From the NCBI GenBank assembly GCA_002286715.1, contig NSJX01000026.1, positions 1-64,000 on the forward strand: DNA of 64,000 bases, written 5' to 3'. Under the pieces are notes generated by a model. The model made no database searches. It had not been told where the DNA came from and saw only the letters and a program-made list of their open reading frames with translations. The translations under genes were made by a program, and so were the position numbers. The stretch comes from Dentipellis sp. KUC8613 (lineage: Eukaryota; Basidiomycota; Agaricomycetes; Russulales; Hericiaceae). Below, piece after piece: positions 9,394 through 21,700 of this stretch (within the stretch, counting starts at the first letter, position 1; each line of letters opens with the position of its first letter).

Positions 9394-12300
9394 TCACGCC
9401 CGCTTGCGCTTCCTCGCGCTCCGCCTGGGCGCGGGCGCGGGCGCGGGCACTATCGGGGGCAACGGGGGCGCCGGCCCCGCTCGCGCGCGAGCCATCAACG
9501 CCTCCAGCCGAGCCCGGTGAAATTCCTCCCTCACGCGCACCTGCTCGGCGACCCCGGCGTCCAGAGGCGCCAGCCCCGGGCCCAACGCGAGAGCGGGTGC
9601 GGGATGTGCCTGCGCGAGAGCGGGCAGAGGGGCAGCAGCTGGGGGTGGCGCGTAGTGCCGCCTGCGTGCGTAAGCAGGGTGCTGGGCAGGCGCATGACCA
9701 TAGCCGGGGGGCATGCCCGCGGCCAGGGGCACCTCGAGCGGGGGCAGGGGCGGCGGGGGGATGTGCGCGTGCAGTCCGTCCATGTGCATCACGTACGGCA
9801 CGGGCTGCCCGTTGGCGAACACCCGCACATGCGGCAAGCCGCGCGCCTGGCCGTAGAGAAGGATGTCGTTTGGCAGGGGCTGCATGTGTGCGACTTGGGC
9901 GGGCACGGTCGCGGCTGCGGGCGCGGCGACGGGGGCCGGGAGGTCTACTTTGATGTCTTCCTCGGCGACCTCGGGGTGCGCCGCTTTGTATTCTTCGAGC
10001 GCTTTTTTAGCGGCCTGGGTTACCTAGAGTGTAGAATAATATTGGGATAGGCTGGCAGGAACTCAGGAGAGGGGGACGTACCTCGTCAGCGTGACGCACC
10101 TCGACCGTGTCCCAGAGGACACATTTCTGCGGTTTGGAGCTAGATGCGGCACGAACGCGGTTGGGATCGCCCTGCAGGCATGGTTCGATATGAGCAGGAA
10201 GCATGCAGAGGACGAAGCGGGACGTACGCGGTCGAAATGTTCATATCCGTCAATGATCTGCCGGCAGATGTAGCAGGAGAGTGTGCGGCAATTGGGGCAG
10301 GTCATTTTGTTGCACTGGAAGCAGTGAGACTCAGTGGGACAACGACCGAAAAAAAAGACGTACGCCCGACTCCTTGATGAAAGCTGAAAGGTATTCTGTT
10401 GAGTGGGATCGTGCAATACTGCGGGTAGAGAACAGATATACCTTTGTTGCATCTCGGGCAGTTGCGCATGAGAGCACGAGCTACAAAAATAGGTCAAGAG
10501 GCGAAAACAAGGCAGAAACATTCCAGCTGAGACGTACTCATAGCCTCCTCGATTGCGTGCTTCCCATCGAGCTTCTTGTCCTGTTCTACCTCTACAGACA
10601 CCGGAGTCAGTCAACTTAAATTGGGCTCACGCCCAAGACGCACCTTCACAGCTCTTCGGCAAATGATCCTACAACCAGCACCGCAACCACTCAACACTGC
10701 GCCCACATAATTAGAAACACAAACACGCACCTCCTTCTTGCACTTCCTGCAGCTCACCTTCATACACTCCTCATTCTGACACCTAAACACCTTATCCTCC
10801 TCAAAGTCCGCCTCGACGATCGCCTTCCAGTCGCAGAACGGACACTCCTCGAGGCTGTCGAGCCCGGCATCCTCGACCTCGCGGCGCTGGCGCACGCGCT
10901 CGTAGAGCGCGAGCAGCTTGTCGGGCAGGATGCGGCGCAGCTCCGAGTCGGGGAAGCGCAGGGGGCACTGGGAGGTGTCCATGCAGGTGAGGATGGGGTT
11001 GTGCTCGCCGAGCTTGGTGCCGGCGTACGCGATGACGCAGTCGGAGCAGAAGAGGTGCGCGTCGGGGCACTGGATCATCTTGTCCTGCGCGGCGGTCGGT
11101 GTCAGGATCAGGATCAGTGCAGGGGGAGGAGGGGATGGGCACGCACGAAGGGCGAGGGGGTGAAGCAGCAGCCGCATTCGAGCCCGGCGCCGGCGTCCTC
11201 GTACTGCTCCTCGTTGATCTGCGTGGCGAGCTCGCGGTCGAGCTGGACGCGCTGCTGCTGCGCCGTGCGGAGGACCCAGGCGCGCTCGTGCGCGAACTGC
11301 GCGAGCAGGTCGTCGGAGGCTTTCGCTTTGCCCTTGCCTTTGGCACGGACGGCAGGCGTGCGCTTCGCGGGCACGGTGCCCTCGTCGCGGTGGCGCTTGA
11401 GGGCGAAGAAGGCGGGCGCGTAGAGGCTGCGGGACTGGTGCAGCACGTGCGGGACGAAGGCGTGCAGGTCGGGGAAGTCCTCCTGCAGCTGCGCCTGCGC
11501 GATATCTGTGTCAGGTCGAGTATTCGCATAGAGATGAAGGGCGCACGTACGAGTGCCAGCTGCACGTATGCACCGTCGCCCTTCTTCCGGGTCTCGCTCA
11601 CGTAGTCCGCCTCGGGCTCTTGCGCGGGCGCATCGACGCTCGGAGCTTGCGCTTTTGCCTTGCCCTTGTCTGCCTTGGGGTAGCTCGGGTCCTCGAAGAG
11701 CAGGTGCACGACCCAGTCGACGAGCTGCTCCTTGAACTGCTCGCGGTGCAGCTCCAGCAGGCCGTGTACATGCGCAGCCGAGACGTCCGGGATGACCTCG
11801 AGCACCTGCGCGACGTACCTGTCAAGCTGTGCCTCGGGGCTCTCCGATGGGGCGGGTGCAGGCTCATTTGTCACAGGCGGTAGTTGTGCGTCTGCCGCGG
11901 GTGGCTGAGCGTTCTCCGCGGGCGGCGGAACAGGGTCAAGGAGCCCATTGGGAACGAGATCGCCGTTCTGCGCAGGTCGGGGCGCATCGTGCGCCTGTGC
12001 AGGGCCAGCGGCGGGCTCTGGAGATGCCGAGTTGCAGAGTGGAAATGGCCGGGGCACGCGTTGGCTTGAAGAGCTGCGTCGGGGCGACAGCGGGCGAGCT
12101 GAGGGCTTGGGAGCACTTCTGATCGCAGAGCTGTGGGCATGTATCAGGGCTGTCATTTGACAATAAGACTAGCAACGCACGCACCTGGGCTTGTTCTCGC
12201 GCCTGCGCAACGGGGTCATTGTCGAGGGCCCCGCGGCGGCAGCGGGCTCCCTGGAGAGCGTGCGGCGCCGCTTGCGGGGCGCATCGTCCTCCTCCGAGTC

Positions 12301-12441
12301 GGTGAGCTCGATTACCTCGGCGGGCTCCTCGGGGAGGAAGAGGGGGGTGCGATTGCGGGGTGCAGCGCGCGCGCGGGGGCGTTTGTGTGGCGGGGGCGAG
12401 GGTGGGGGTGACGGTGACGAGGCGATCTCTATCACCTCCAT
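9394..12441 (-). CDS. RBR E3 ubiquitin ligase, RNF216/TRIAD3-like
   Basis: A RING-IBR-RING ligase that passes ubiquitin through a cysteine thioester. Eleven exons join without a stop: 12441-12185, 12130-11547, 11505-11147, 11084-10731, 10668-10644, 10591-10538, 10480-10442, 10383-10364, 10314-10228, 10171-10082 and 10023-9394 (832 aa). The N-terminus has a SUMO-interaction-like motif (VIELTDSEEDD). RING1 spans ECGCCF to SCRKCKKE, with CPDAHLFCSDC between. The IBR follows, with DHLPKSCEEVEQDKK as in RNF216. RING2 is CPRCNKAFIKESGCNKM, then CPNC and CYIC. The Cys of SGCNKM is the expected catalytic residue. The C-terminal exon is Ala/Pro-rich and basic. Two exons are only 25 and 20 nt. Start chosen at MEVIEIASS; no better upstream start was seen. 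Confidence 0.9.
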
Positions 12442-13647
12442 GGCGAGACGATCAGGTGTAGACACGGATGAACGAGTTCGGGCGACAGATTGGGAGAGAT
12501 GTCGATGGTGTCGGGTCAAAGAGACCTTTATGGGAGGCCGGCGGGACACGACGCAGCCCGGAAATGCTGCGGACAAAGTGCAGACGACGGGGGTAAGGCA
12601 AAGTGTGCGCTGCGGGGGGTTAGCGTGTATGCATGATGGAAAACTTCAGGAGAGGACAAGAAAAAGCGCGCACTCGACGCGTTCATGCGGGTCCACGCCG
12701 TGAATCACGCGTGTTCACATCCAGGATATGGCCATAGTTTTGTGTTGCCAAGTCATATGTCAGCTCACAATAGAGGTCGCTATGGGCTCTTATTTGTTTA
12801 TGCAAATAATCAATTGATTATATGATCTACGAAATGCTGAGTATGGTACAACATCAAGTATGTGGTCGAACTACAGGCTACATGAAGGATGAAAGTGATT
12901 TGCATTTTACACGTGTATGTCGCATGTCTTGGTCGTTGAAGCATGGGGGGTTCCGGCTGCGGACGTACGGTGGATGATGTGACAAAAATACAGCGTAGAC
13001 GAATTATTTGCGGAGGCGAAGCTTACCCTCTGTTGCTTGCGGCGCCCCATACACGCAGCTCCATAGCTGCAATGACTAGGTGAATCCATCTGGGGACATG
13101 AGTAGACGCAAATGGTAGCAGTCATAATCGCAAGTGCCGTCCCACAGGACGGTGACGCCGCGCAATGTCGGGCTGAGGGAGTCGTGGCCCAGAACCTGTC
13201 ATCGGAAGTTCCTCAATTCTTCTACAGCAGTTATGCGGTTGTCAGAAGGGGCGCCTCCATTTTGACCACAAAGCGTGGTCTGACGGTTGTCGGTCCGGGG
13301 CGAGACCCACGAGGTTCGGGTGTAAAGGTGACCCCCATACAATGCTCTTTTGACCGGTTGCTCTTCGGAGCGCCAAATGCTAGACACTGAGGGTTTTTAT
13401 GTCAGGAACAGTTGTCCCGGTAGAACGAACTAAGAACTTACCTTCTCGAAGAAAAAAAATTGCGAAAGTAGGCATCCCTGCTTTATTGCAATTTTATGTA
13501 GCTTCTGTTGAATGCATGTGTAAATACCTTCGTTTTCGAGCAAGACACTAATAGTGTAACGTCAAGTCCAAAAACCGTGAGGCCGCAAGGTCAACTTCAA
13601 GCGAAGGCGCGTCTGGGTCTGTAAGCCACGCGACTCTATCAATAACG
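12442..13647. other. Divergent intergenic region
   Basis: This 1.2 kb lies between the starts of the RBR ligase (minus) and the PSMG4-like gene (plus), so it should hold both promoters. AT-rich words occur around 12795-12830. No gene or clear element was seen. Confidence 0.4.
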
Positions 13648-14231
13648 ATGACCTCCATCCAGGTAACGACACACCACGTCCCACCCACGGCCCCTTCTGA
13701 GCCGGCATTTGTGATCCAAGTGACGCATCTTGTCGGCTCGTACATGCTGTGGATTGGCACGGCCGAACGCTCGGGAGCGAGCGCGGAGCAGATCATGCGC
13801 AGTGGACACCTTGCTCGGGACTGGGCATGCGCGATGCCGCCCAATCTCGCACTGCGGACGGACGTGCGTGTTCTTCCAGCCGTGACTCACATATCCGCGC
13901 CGGTTCTGATGGAATGCTCCTATTCCCCATATGAAACTTCCGCGCACAAACATAGACGAACGCTGTAGCACCAGGTACATCACTGTTCCGCTCGAGCACG
14001 GACGTTGCACTGGGCATGGCCCAGCGGCTCTGTATGTACTCTGGAGCCTGTTTGTGCTGGGTGATATCGAGTATTCATGCATGGTTTTGGATAGCTCGGC
14101 GATTCAAGAAGCAGGTGTTCCTGAGTGTGGACATCCCGGCGTCGGCATCGATGGGACCGGGGGCGGAAACGCAGATTGCGATGGAAATGGAGAAGGCACT
14201 GGTGAAGACGGTGAAAGAACTGGAAAAGTAG
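13648..14231 (+). CDS. PSMG4/PAC4-like proteasome assembly chaperone
   Basis: Likely helps assemble the 20S proteasome alpha ring together with a partner chaperone. Exons 13648-13863, 13956-14031 and 14095-14231 give 142 aa in one frame. The protein shows the family layout: a beta-strand start (FVIQVTHLVGSYMLWIGTA), a central segment (LARDWACAMPPNLALRTD), then APGTSLFRSSTDVALGMA and a last helix FKKQVFLSVDIPA with a Lys/Glu-rich C-terminus. Length fits PAC4 proteins (about 120-150 aa). The gene ends 235 bp before the Yak1 start on the same strand. The family call rests on motif memory and is moderately sure; the gene itself is well supported. Confidence 0.7.
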
Positions 14232-14466
14232 AATAGAGAGTAAGTAGGAAAAAAAGAGGAATGGTGGAGGGAGATAAGTTGGGCAAGTTGAATCGATGAG
14301 TCGCGCGGCGCCGAGCTGGTGCCACTGCTCTCGTTTGCCGCTGTCATGCCTCTCGTCGACCCGCCACAGCCTTGAGCACATCTCTCCTTCCGTCCAAGCC
14401 GTCGTCGTCGCCGTCGCTGTCGTCGCCCGCACCCTCCGCTGAGTCCTGCGCCCCGATCGGGAGACG

Positions 14467-17400
14467 ATGACAGAGCCCGAACTGGCGTACATGACTGGTG
14501 CCAACAACGAAGACTTCGACCTCCCCCGCTGGCAGACCCAGGCGCACCACACCCCTGGCCCTGGTCACGCTCTTGGACTTCAGCACAACCACGACGTCCT
14601 CAGCTCCTCTGCCCAAGCTGCACAGAGCGCGTATCTATACCCTGCATCTGTTCCCCCTCCTCCTCCCCCGCACCATCTCCGCACACAACAGTCTCCTTCA
14701 AACCCTCCACCTCCTTCAGGTAATCGTCCTCCCCGCATATCCCAACTTATGGAGGAAGATACGGGCATCACATCCCTCCCCTACCTCTCCGCATCGTCCC
14801 ACACCCACAACTCTCCGTCTCTTGCTCGCAGTGCTTCGCTCGGGCCTGCCGGCAGCCTCTCTCGCACCCGCCGCCACCAACACCACACCCAGGACGATCT
14901 GGAGGGCGGACACTCCCTGACACCCAACAGTGCTGCTACCCACCAACGCCAGCAGTCCAACACCACTTCATTTTACCCGTCGAGCGTTGCTTACCAGGCC
15001 CACACACCCACGCGCACCCAACCACCGCCGTTCCCCGATGCCAACACCAATTCAAGCGCCCCGGCCGACGCCGGCTACCAGGACCTCTACTTTTCGTCGC
15101 CCTCGCACCTCCCAAAACGCTCCAACACCCAGCATGACGCCCGCTCGGCCCGCTCCCCACGCACCAATGCGAATCAGGGCCTGCTCGATCCATACTCCCA
15201 ACAGGCCCAGTACTCGCCCACAACAGCCGCCCCGGGCGGTTATGGTCCTACAGGCAGTGCCGGCGGCTACCAGCCCCAGACGTACCATGCGCGAGCCCAT
15301 TCGCAGGGTCAACCCGGTAAGAGCGAACCTATGACACCGCCTGTGGCGTCGCCCTACTCTCCACAGCACCCCTACTCGCCTTCGTACGGGATGGACGCAA
15401 CCTCTCCTGCTCCCGGCAGCGGTGCATCGTCCTCGACTCTGCTTTCAACAACCAGTGGGCGCCCGGCAAACGCGAATTCGGTATCGACGCCGAACACGCC
15501 GATGCCTTTCCCTCAGCCGTCACATAGCCCCGCGGCAGGTGGCGCATACTATCCGGGCGAGCCGATGGCGGTCGATGGGCAGGGCTCCAAGTCGAAGAGG
15601 CTATCTGGGTTCCGGAGAGTGCGCGATGTGAGGGATCTGAAGCCCGTGGTGTCACCAAGACCGGCTGGCCGAAGAATGGATGCGTCGGGGTTGTACTTGT
15701 CGGTGAGTCTCGCTTTTTTGCTGGGCTCCGGCCTGCTGCTCCGGTTGGGCTGCCTATATGCGCATATATACTGACTTCTTGCCTTGATCAGCCATTGCGT
15801 CAGCTCACGACGCACATCGTTGACACATACCACATTTGCAACCCGGCGTTCAAGTACGAGTCGACGCACAACCCGAGGCGAGTGCTGACGAAGCCGAGCA
15901 AACCCGCTCACAACGAGGGATACGATAACGACGACTATGATTACATCTTGTATGTGAACGACTGGCTGGGGAACGAGGAAGGCCACAAGTGCGTCGCTGT
16001 CACTTTCTGTCTGGTCCATGCAACTAACAAAATCCAGATATCTGATCCTAGATGTCCTTGGACAAGGAACGTTCGGGCAGGTCGTCAAATGTCAGGATAT
16101 GAAAACACATGACGTCGTCGCGGTGAAGGTGGTCAAAAACAAGCCTGCGTATTTCAACCAGAGCATGATGGAAGTAACAATCCTTGAACTCGTGCGTGCC
16201 CGTGTTTCTTTATCATCTTGCTGTATCTAATTTTGGCGTAGTTGAACAATTCGTGTGACCCACACGACGAGCACCACATTCTGCGATTACGCGACTCGTT
16301 CATCCACAAGAACCATCTGTGTCTAGTCTTCGAGCTGCTGTCGTCCAATCTATACGAGCTCATCAAGCAAAACCAGTTCCAAGGCTTGAGCACGCAACTC
16401 GTCAAAGTGTTCACCGCGCAACTCCTCGATGCACTCACGGTGCTCAAAGATGCGCGCCTCATCCACTGCGATCTCAAGCCTGAAAATATTCTGCTCAAGT
16501 CGTACGTACCCTTTCTCCACCCCGAAAATTTCCCTGTACGTCAGACAGAGGCTAACTGACAATGCGTCGTGTGCAGGTTGCAGTCACCGCAGATCAAGGT
16601 GATCGACTTTGGGTCCGCATGCCATGAGCGGCAGACGGTGTACACGTACATCCAGTCCCGATTCTACCGCTCGCCGGAGGTGCTCCTTGGTCTGCCGTAC
16701 ACGGCGGCAATCGACATGTGGTCCCTCGGCTGCATCGCCGTGGAGCTATTCTTGGGTCTACCGCTGTTCCCCGGCACGAGCGAGTACAACCAGATCACGC
16801 GTATCGTGGAGATGCTTGGGTGCGTTTTGTTTCCTGTGTCTCAGAGTGTAGTGCTAACAGTGCGATGCAGGCAACCACCAGCATACATGATGGAGATGGG
16901 CAAACAGACAAATCAGTTCTTCGATGCGTATTCGGACATGTATGGACGCAAGAAGTGGCGCCTGAAGAGCCTCGAGCAGTACTCGCGCGAGCACAACACG
17001 AACGAGCAGCCGGGCAAGCAGTACTTCAAGGCGAACTCGCTGCCGGAGATCGTGAACAGCGCGCCTTTTCCGCCGTTCAAATCGGGCAGGCAAGGACCCG
17101 AGATGGAGAAGGGTACGCCATCTGTTCCTCCGCTTGCCTCGAAATGGCATATTGATGGAATGTTGCAGAACTGAACAACCGCGCGTCGTTCATCGACTTC
17201 TGCCAGGGTCTGTTGAACATGAATCCCATCGAGCGATGGTCGCCGCAACAAGCAAGGATGCACCCGTTCATCACGGGCGAGAAATTCACGAAGCCCTTTG
17301 TGGTACGGCGCTTGCTTTTTTCGTCTCTTCTCCTGCTCATCCGCCTTCCATCACATCAGCCATCGGGACATCCCACCCAGTCCGGCCAGTCGCAGCCAGG

Positions 17401-18747
17401 GCAGTCAAGCTCGTCTGGGAACTCGCCGAACCACGCGGCAGACCCGAAGCGCCCGTACGGCGGACTTGTCGCGTCGCAGCCGAAGGGCACGCGCGCGTAC
17501 CAGGACGCCGCGACGTACAACCAGCAGCTGGCGCAGCACCAGGCATATACGGCTCAAGCGCAGGCGGCCACACAAGCTGCGAATAATGCGTTCAGGAATC
17601 CATATATGACGGCGCAGCCCCCGAATTCGGCAGGCGCGTATGCGTCACCGCCAGAGGCCGCGGGTTCGGGTGGTGCGTATGGTCCGCAACCGCCACCGCA
17701 ATATACGACCGCACAGAGTACGTCAATTTACTGACAAATATTTGGGGTCGAGTCGCTGATCATGCTGCTGCTGCTTCTGTAGGATCTAGCCAGCAACAAT
17801 ATCCCGCAGGCAACGGCGGCGGCACCGCGAACATGGCCGTCTCGACGCACCTGAACCCCAACCCGCCCAGCAACTCTTACTTCCCCGGCGCACGCGTGCG
17901 CGCAAACACGATCAACCACATGGACAACGTCCCGCCGGCGCTCGCGCGGCTGCAGCACATGAACCAGGACGTCATCACCGGCCGCAACGCGCTCACGCCC
18001 GTCCTCAACCGCGACGACCCCATGAAGGAGTGGGAGCGCCGCCAGTCGGGCAAGGTCGCCGCCGCGCAGCCGTACCCGCAGCTCGAGTACCTCCAGCAGC
18101 AGGCAGAATTGGCTGCCGCGGGCGGCCTCGCGAGCTGGAATGCGGGGAGGTATCCGCCACCGAGCTCGGGCCTCGCGCATCAGTACCACCCGCCTGCGGC
18201 GATCGTTGTCGACGACGACAGGCGCGACGTCGTCATGTCGAACGTGCGGGGAGCTGCAAGATCGGACGGTGCAGGCGGGCTATACGCCGCCGGGAACGTG
18301 ATCTCGAGCCCTCCACAGGCCTACACCGGCGGCGGTGCGGGTGCAGGTGCGGCCGCGCGGTATGCTGGTCCCCCGTATACCGCCCAGCAGAGTCAAGGGC
18401 AGCCACCGGGCGCGAGCCAGCAGCAGTCGCCGACGTCACCGTTCGACTCGGTCGAGCGGAGGCAGGACATGGGCGCGCTGTATGCCCCGCTGCAGCCGGA
18501 TCACCAGTTCCCGTCGTACGGTGCTGCGGGCACGACTGCACGAGCTCCGCAGGGCCAGGGCCAGGTGCAGGGCGGCGCGCCGTCGTTCTATGGCGCGAGC
18601 GTTGCGGCCGCGCAGGCACAGCGCAATCCGTTTGGAGGGGAGAATGCGGCGGGCGTGGGTGCGGGCCCTGGGCAGAACGGCGGGACGGGCCAGGGTGCGA
18701 AGGATCTGAGTCGGAGGCAGAGTGGAGTGGACTATTGGCCGCGGTGA
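14467..18747 (+). CDS. yak1: Dual-specificity protein kinase Yak1 (DYRK family)
   Basis: A Ser/Thr kinase that in fungi links nutrient and stress signals to growth arrest, moving between cytosol and nucleus. Nine exons join exactly: 14467-15702, 15792-15988, 16038-16191, 16242-16501, 16577-16819, 16871-17112, 17169-17302, 17360-17717 and 17783-18747, giving 1262 aa. The first 400 residues are low-complexity Ser/Pro/Gln. The kinase domain starts near residue 478 with [17 protein letters not shown] holds the ATP lysine. The catalytic loop is HCDLKPEN (HCD rather than HRD, usual for Yak1), then VIDFGSA. The activation loop [13 protein letters not shown] carries the autophosphorylated Tyr of the family. 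The C-terminal 450 residues are Gln/Gly/Pro-rich. The 5' flank at 14340-14460 is pyrimidine-rich, typical of fungal promoters. Confidence 0.95.
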
Positions 18748-21700
18748 GAGGGAGATGAAGGGGAGGATACCGCGCGAAGGAGGGCGTCGTGCGTGGCCGC
18801 ACTTGTTTATATACACATCCACCTCCGTCGTCCCGATCTCGACCCTCGACTTCCGCCCCACCTCGCCCCGTCTCGTTTGCCGTGCTTGCCTTCACCTCCT
18901 TGTCACGATTCTGCCTTTCGTCCAGCATGCCACAACCACAAGAGACAAGGGGCGCAAAGGCCATGTTCATCTCCGTTGATCTTACAAGTTGCAGATTTTT
19001 CGTCTTCGTTCTCCTTTGTTCTTCCTTCGTCTGCTCGCCTCCCTTTCAGTTCACCCATTTGCTCCCGCGTAGCGCTAGTGCGCCCCATCCCATTCGGCGC
19101 GTTTCATCTTCATTTCCACTACATCTTCATTTCACATTCCCGCATACATCTTTTGTCTCCCGACCCTCGACTCTGTTACGACTCGGCTCGATCAAGACCA
19201 CTCATCGACACCACGGCCGGCCCACGCTTGAACGTTTCCTCGCCTCCGCCTCTCACCGCCTCCGATTTCCCCTTCTCACTTCTCACACGACAAACAACCC
19301 GTAGCAGCAGGCTTGTACGGTCTGCGGGTCCATTGGCTGCCGGATGGATCTCGGACGCTCAATTCGCATGTATGGTGTAATCTCCCGCGCAAATGTATAT
19401 CTTTCGGCAGTGCAGCATGCTTTCTATTTATCTTGCCTGCATCTCGCGTGGCGGTGCGTTCTGTCACTTGTATGAGGTGAGGCGTGTTTTTCCTTCTTGG
19501 TCGTGGCGGTGGTGCTTCGGTGTAGTCAGTTCACGGCCTCGCGTGAGGTACGTTTCTTTGATCGTTTGGGAATGCATTTGACTTTTTCAGGTGTTGGACG
19601 TTGACTGGAAGATGTCGCATGAACGGCGGAGGTAGAGGCAGTGAGTTGCTCCTTCTAATGTCACTAAAGCTTACTCAAGTCAGTGTACTCAAATCAGTGG
19701 TCTCAGCAGAATGAAGGTGCTGCCACGACAGTCCTGCTTGATACATGAACGTCACCGGTGGCCGAAGGTCAATGAACGTTCATTGCTGCAGTACACACTC
19801 GTTTGGGCCGGCCTTCTGATGCTGTGAGTCAGTTCAATTGAGTTGTACGCGCAATGAGCCGAGGTGCTTGAGCAAGTGGATAGTGGAGAAGTTACGCTGA
19901 CACGCGATGACACTGATATGAGTGGGCCCGTGCACCACTGATTCTGTGAAGTTCAATCTCGCTGTCCAATGGCACACTGCGGTTCGTCATCCAATAGCAA
20001 TGCCGTCCAAGCTGCCATAGGCCTTCTAATGACCTGGCTCAACAGACTACCGAATGGCTTCGAGCAACATTCGGGGCAGTCACATTGGCACCTCGCGATA
20101 TTAATATGATGCACCCTTCTGAAGCTCAATTCGGGCGCCATCAGTGCGAGGCTTGCGAGCAGCATGCCACAACAAGTACTCAATTGAAGCCGCTGTGTAC
20201 GGCCTCCGGGTGTGTTATGGCACAGTGGAACCCGCGTGGGACGATGCTCGACAAATTCGACGCTCCAAGAGCTCCAGGACGCCCCTTGCTTCTTCCACGT
20301 ACAGCCCATCCCCGCATCTTTGCTAGCCATGTTTGCTCGAGCTTCGTCGTCTTCGCGCGCCTTTCCGATGTTCGCACTCGGGTTGCGCCACCCCGGACAT
20401 AGGGTTCGCGATCTGCGTGTTTTCTTGGTGGGCTCGTCAAGGCGGAGGCTTTGTCTGGCCAATTGGAACGTCTACGAATGTCTGGGCTTTTGGCAATTCC
20501 AGAGTATTTTCGGCCGGTTTGGGGCGCCACCATGCTGCCAACGTGCGTGTGCCCTTGTTCATCTTATCGCTTCTCGAATGCTAATGACCAATGGACCATC
20601 GTCACCAGGCCAGGCGCTTTGTGGCAGGTGTTACGTACGACCGCTCGCGGCTCTCGTTATTTAGTGACTATATGGGCTAGTCAAGATCAAACGTATATGA
20701 CGCTACGGGTTTGAATGCGGGGAATGTCCAAAAGCTTAAGTCACCTCCAGGTGTACCCACTTCGCAGCTCCGTGGACGTTTGAACAGATGGAGGTGATTC
20801 CCTGTCTTCCTGTCCTCCTGTCTTCGGTTGATCCTTTGCCAGGGTCGCATCCGTGGCTTTTACCACTTTTGCTGTCATCGACTCGATTTGACACTCGTTC
20901 GTGCGGCGTGTTGCCCGCGTGGGGCGGATGGAGAACGGTGAATGGGACATCTGAAGGGGTCGAGCGGTTCGATTTTTGGCATCTTCCTGGAAGCGCACGA
21001 AGGTGATGCACGGGACATCACCCATACTGTGTTTGACCCCGAAAAGATCGGTTTCGAATTAGCCCTTCGACCTCTCGGCCATCTCGTGTTGGATCATAGG
21101 AAGTTGTTTCCAAGCGGAAGCAGATCGACCAAGTTCCAGTGGTCTTACAATGCCTACATGATCGTTTTACTTATACGTGTGAGTACGTCCTCTGCCGCGG
21201 ATATCAGCACTACGTCGCCGGGCCACTGATGAACGTTATTGCGTTGGGCACCCTTCCCAGCGATTAACGCCACGGGGCTTCGCGCTCGGGATGTTCCCGA
21301 GCCAACTGCGTTTTGGCTTCCTTCTAAGCCGCAAGGTCATCCAAATTCGGGCGCGCTTTTGGCTCCGCTGATCAGTCAATACTTAGGAACACCGCTGGCA
21401 CTGTCAATAATATACGATAGCCACCGATGGACTAGGCTCTGGAACTTGGACGCCGCTTCGCGTGTATGCGTGCTGTTGCTCAAGTCGGGAAGTCTCATGT
21501 TGGCAAATATCTTTTCCGCTTCACGCGCTGAGGATCTTGACGCACGCCTTCCCTCTTTGGCCAGAAGGGAGGCCTCGAAGGCTGATCATATGGGGTCTGA
21601 AACTCAACTGAGTCCTTGTGCGTGTATGCTCTAGGCTACCCATCGAGCCAGCTGAATTGTGGGACTTTCGTTCAGTTGAGTTTTAAATTTGCTATTGCCG

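Noticed and set aside
9363..9953. 196-codon plus-strand frame opposite the RBR ligase tail
   Set aside because: Ala/Arg/Pro-rich shadow of the last exon of the ligase, which continues in frame from the RING2 exons.
14509..15369. Minus-strand and shifted frames under Yak1 exon 1
   Set aside because: They are shadows of the Pro/Ser-rich Yak1 N-terminus, which is part of a nine-exon model that joins exactly.
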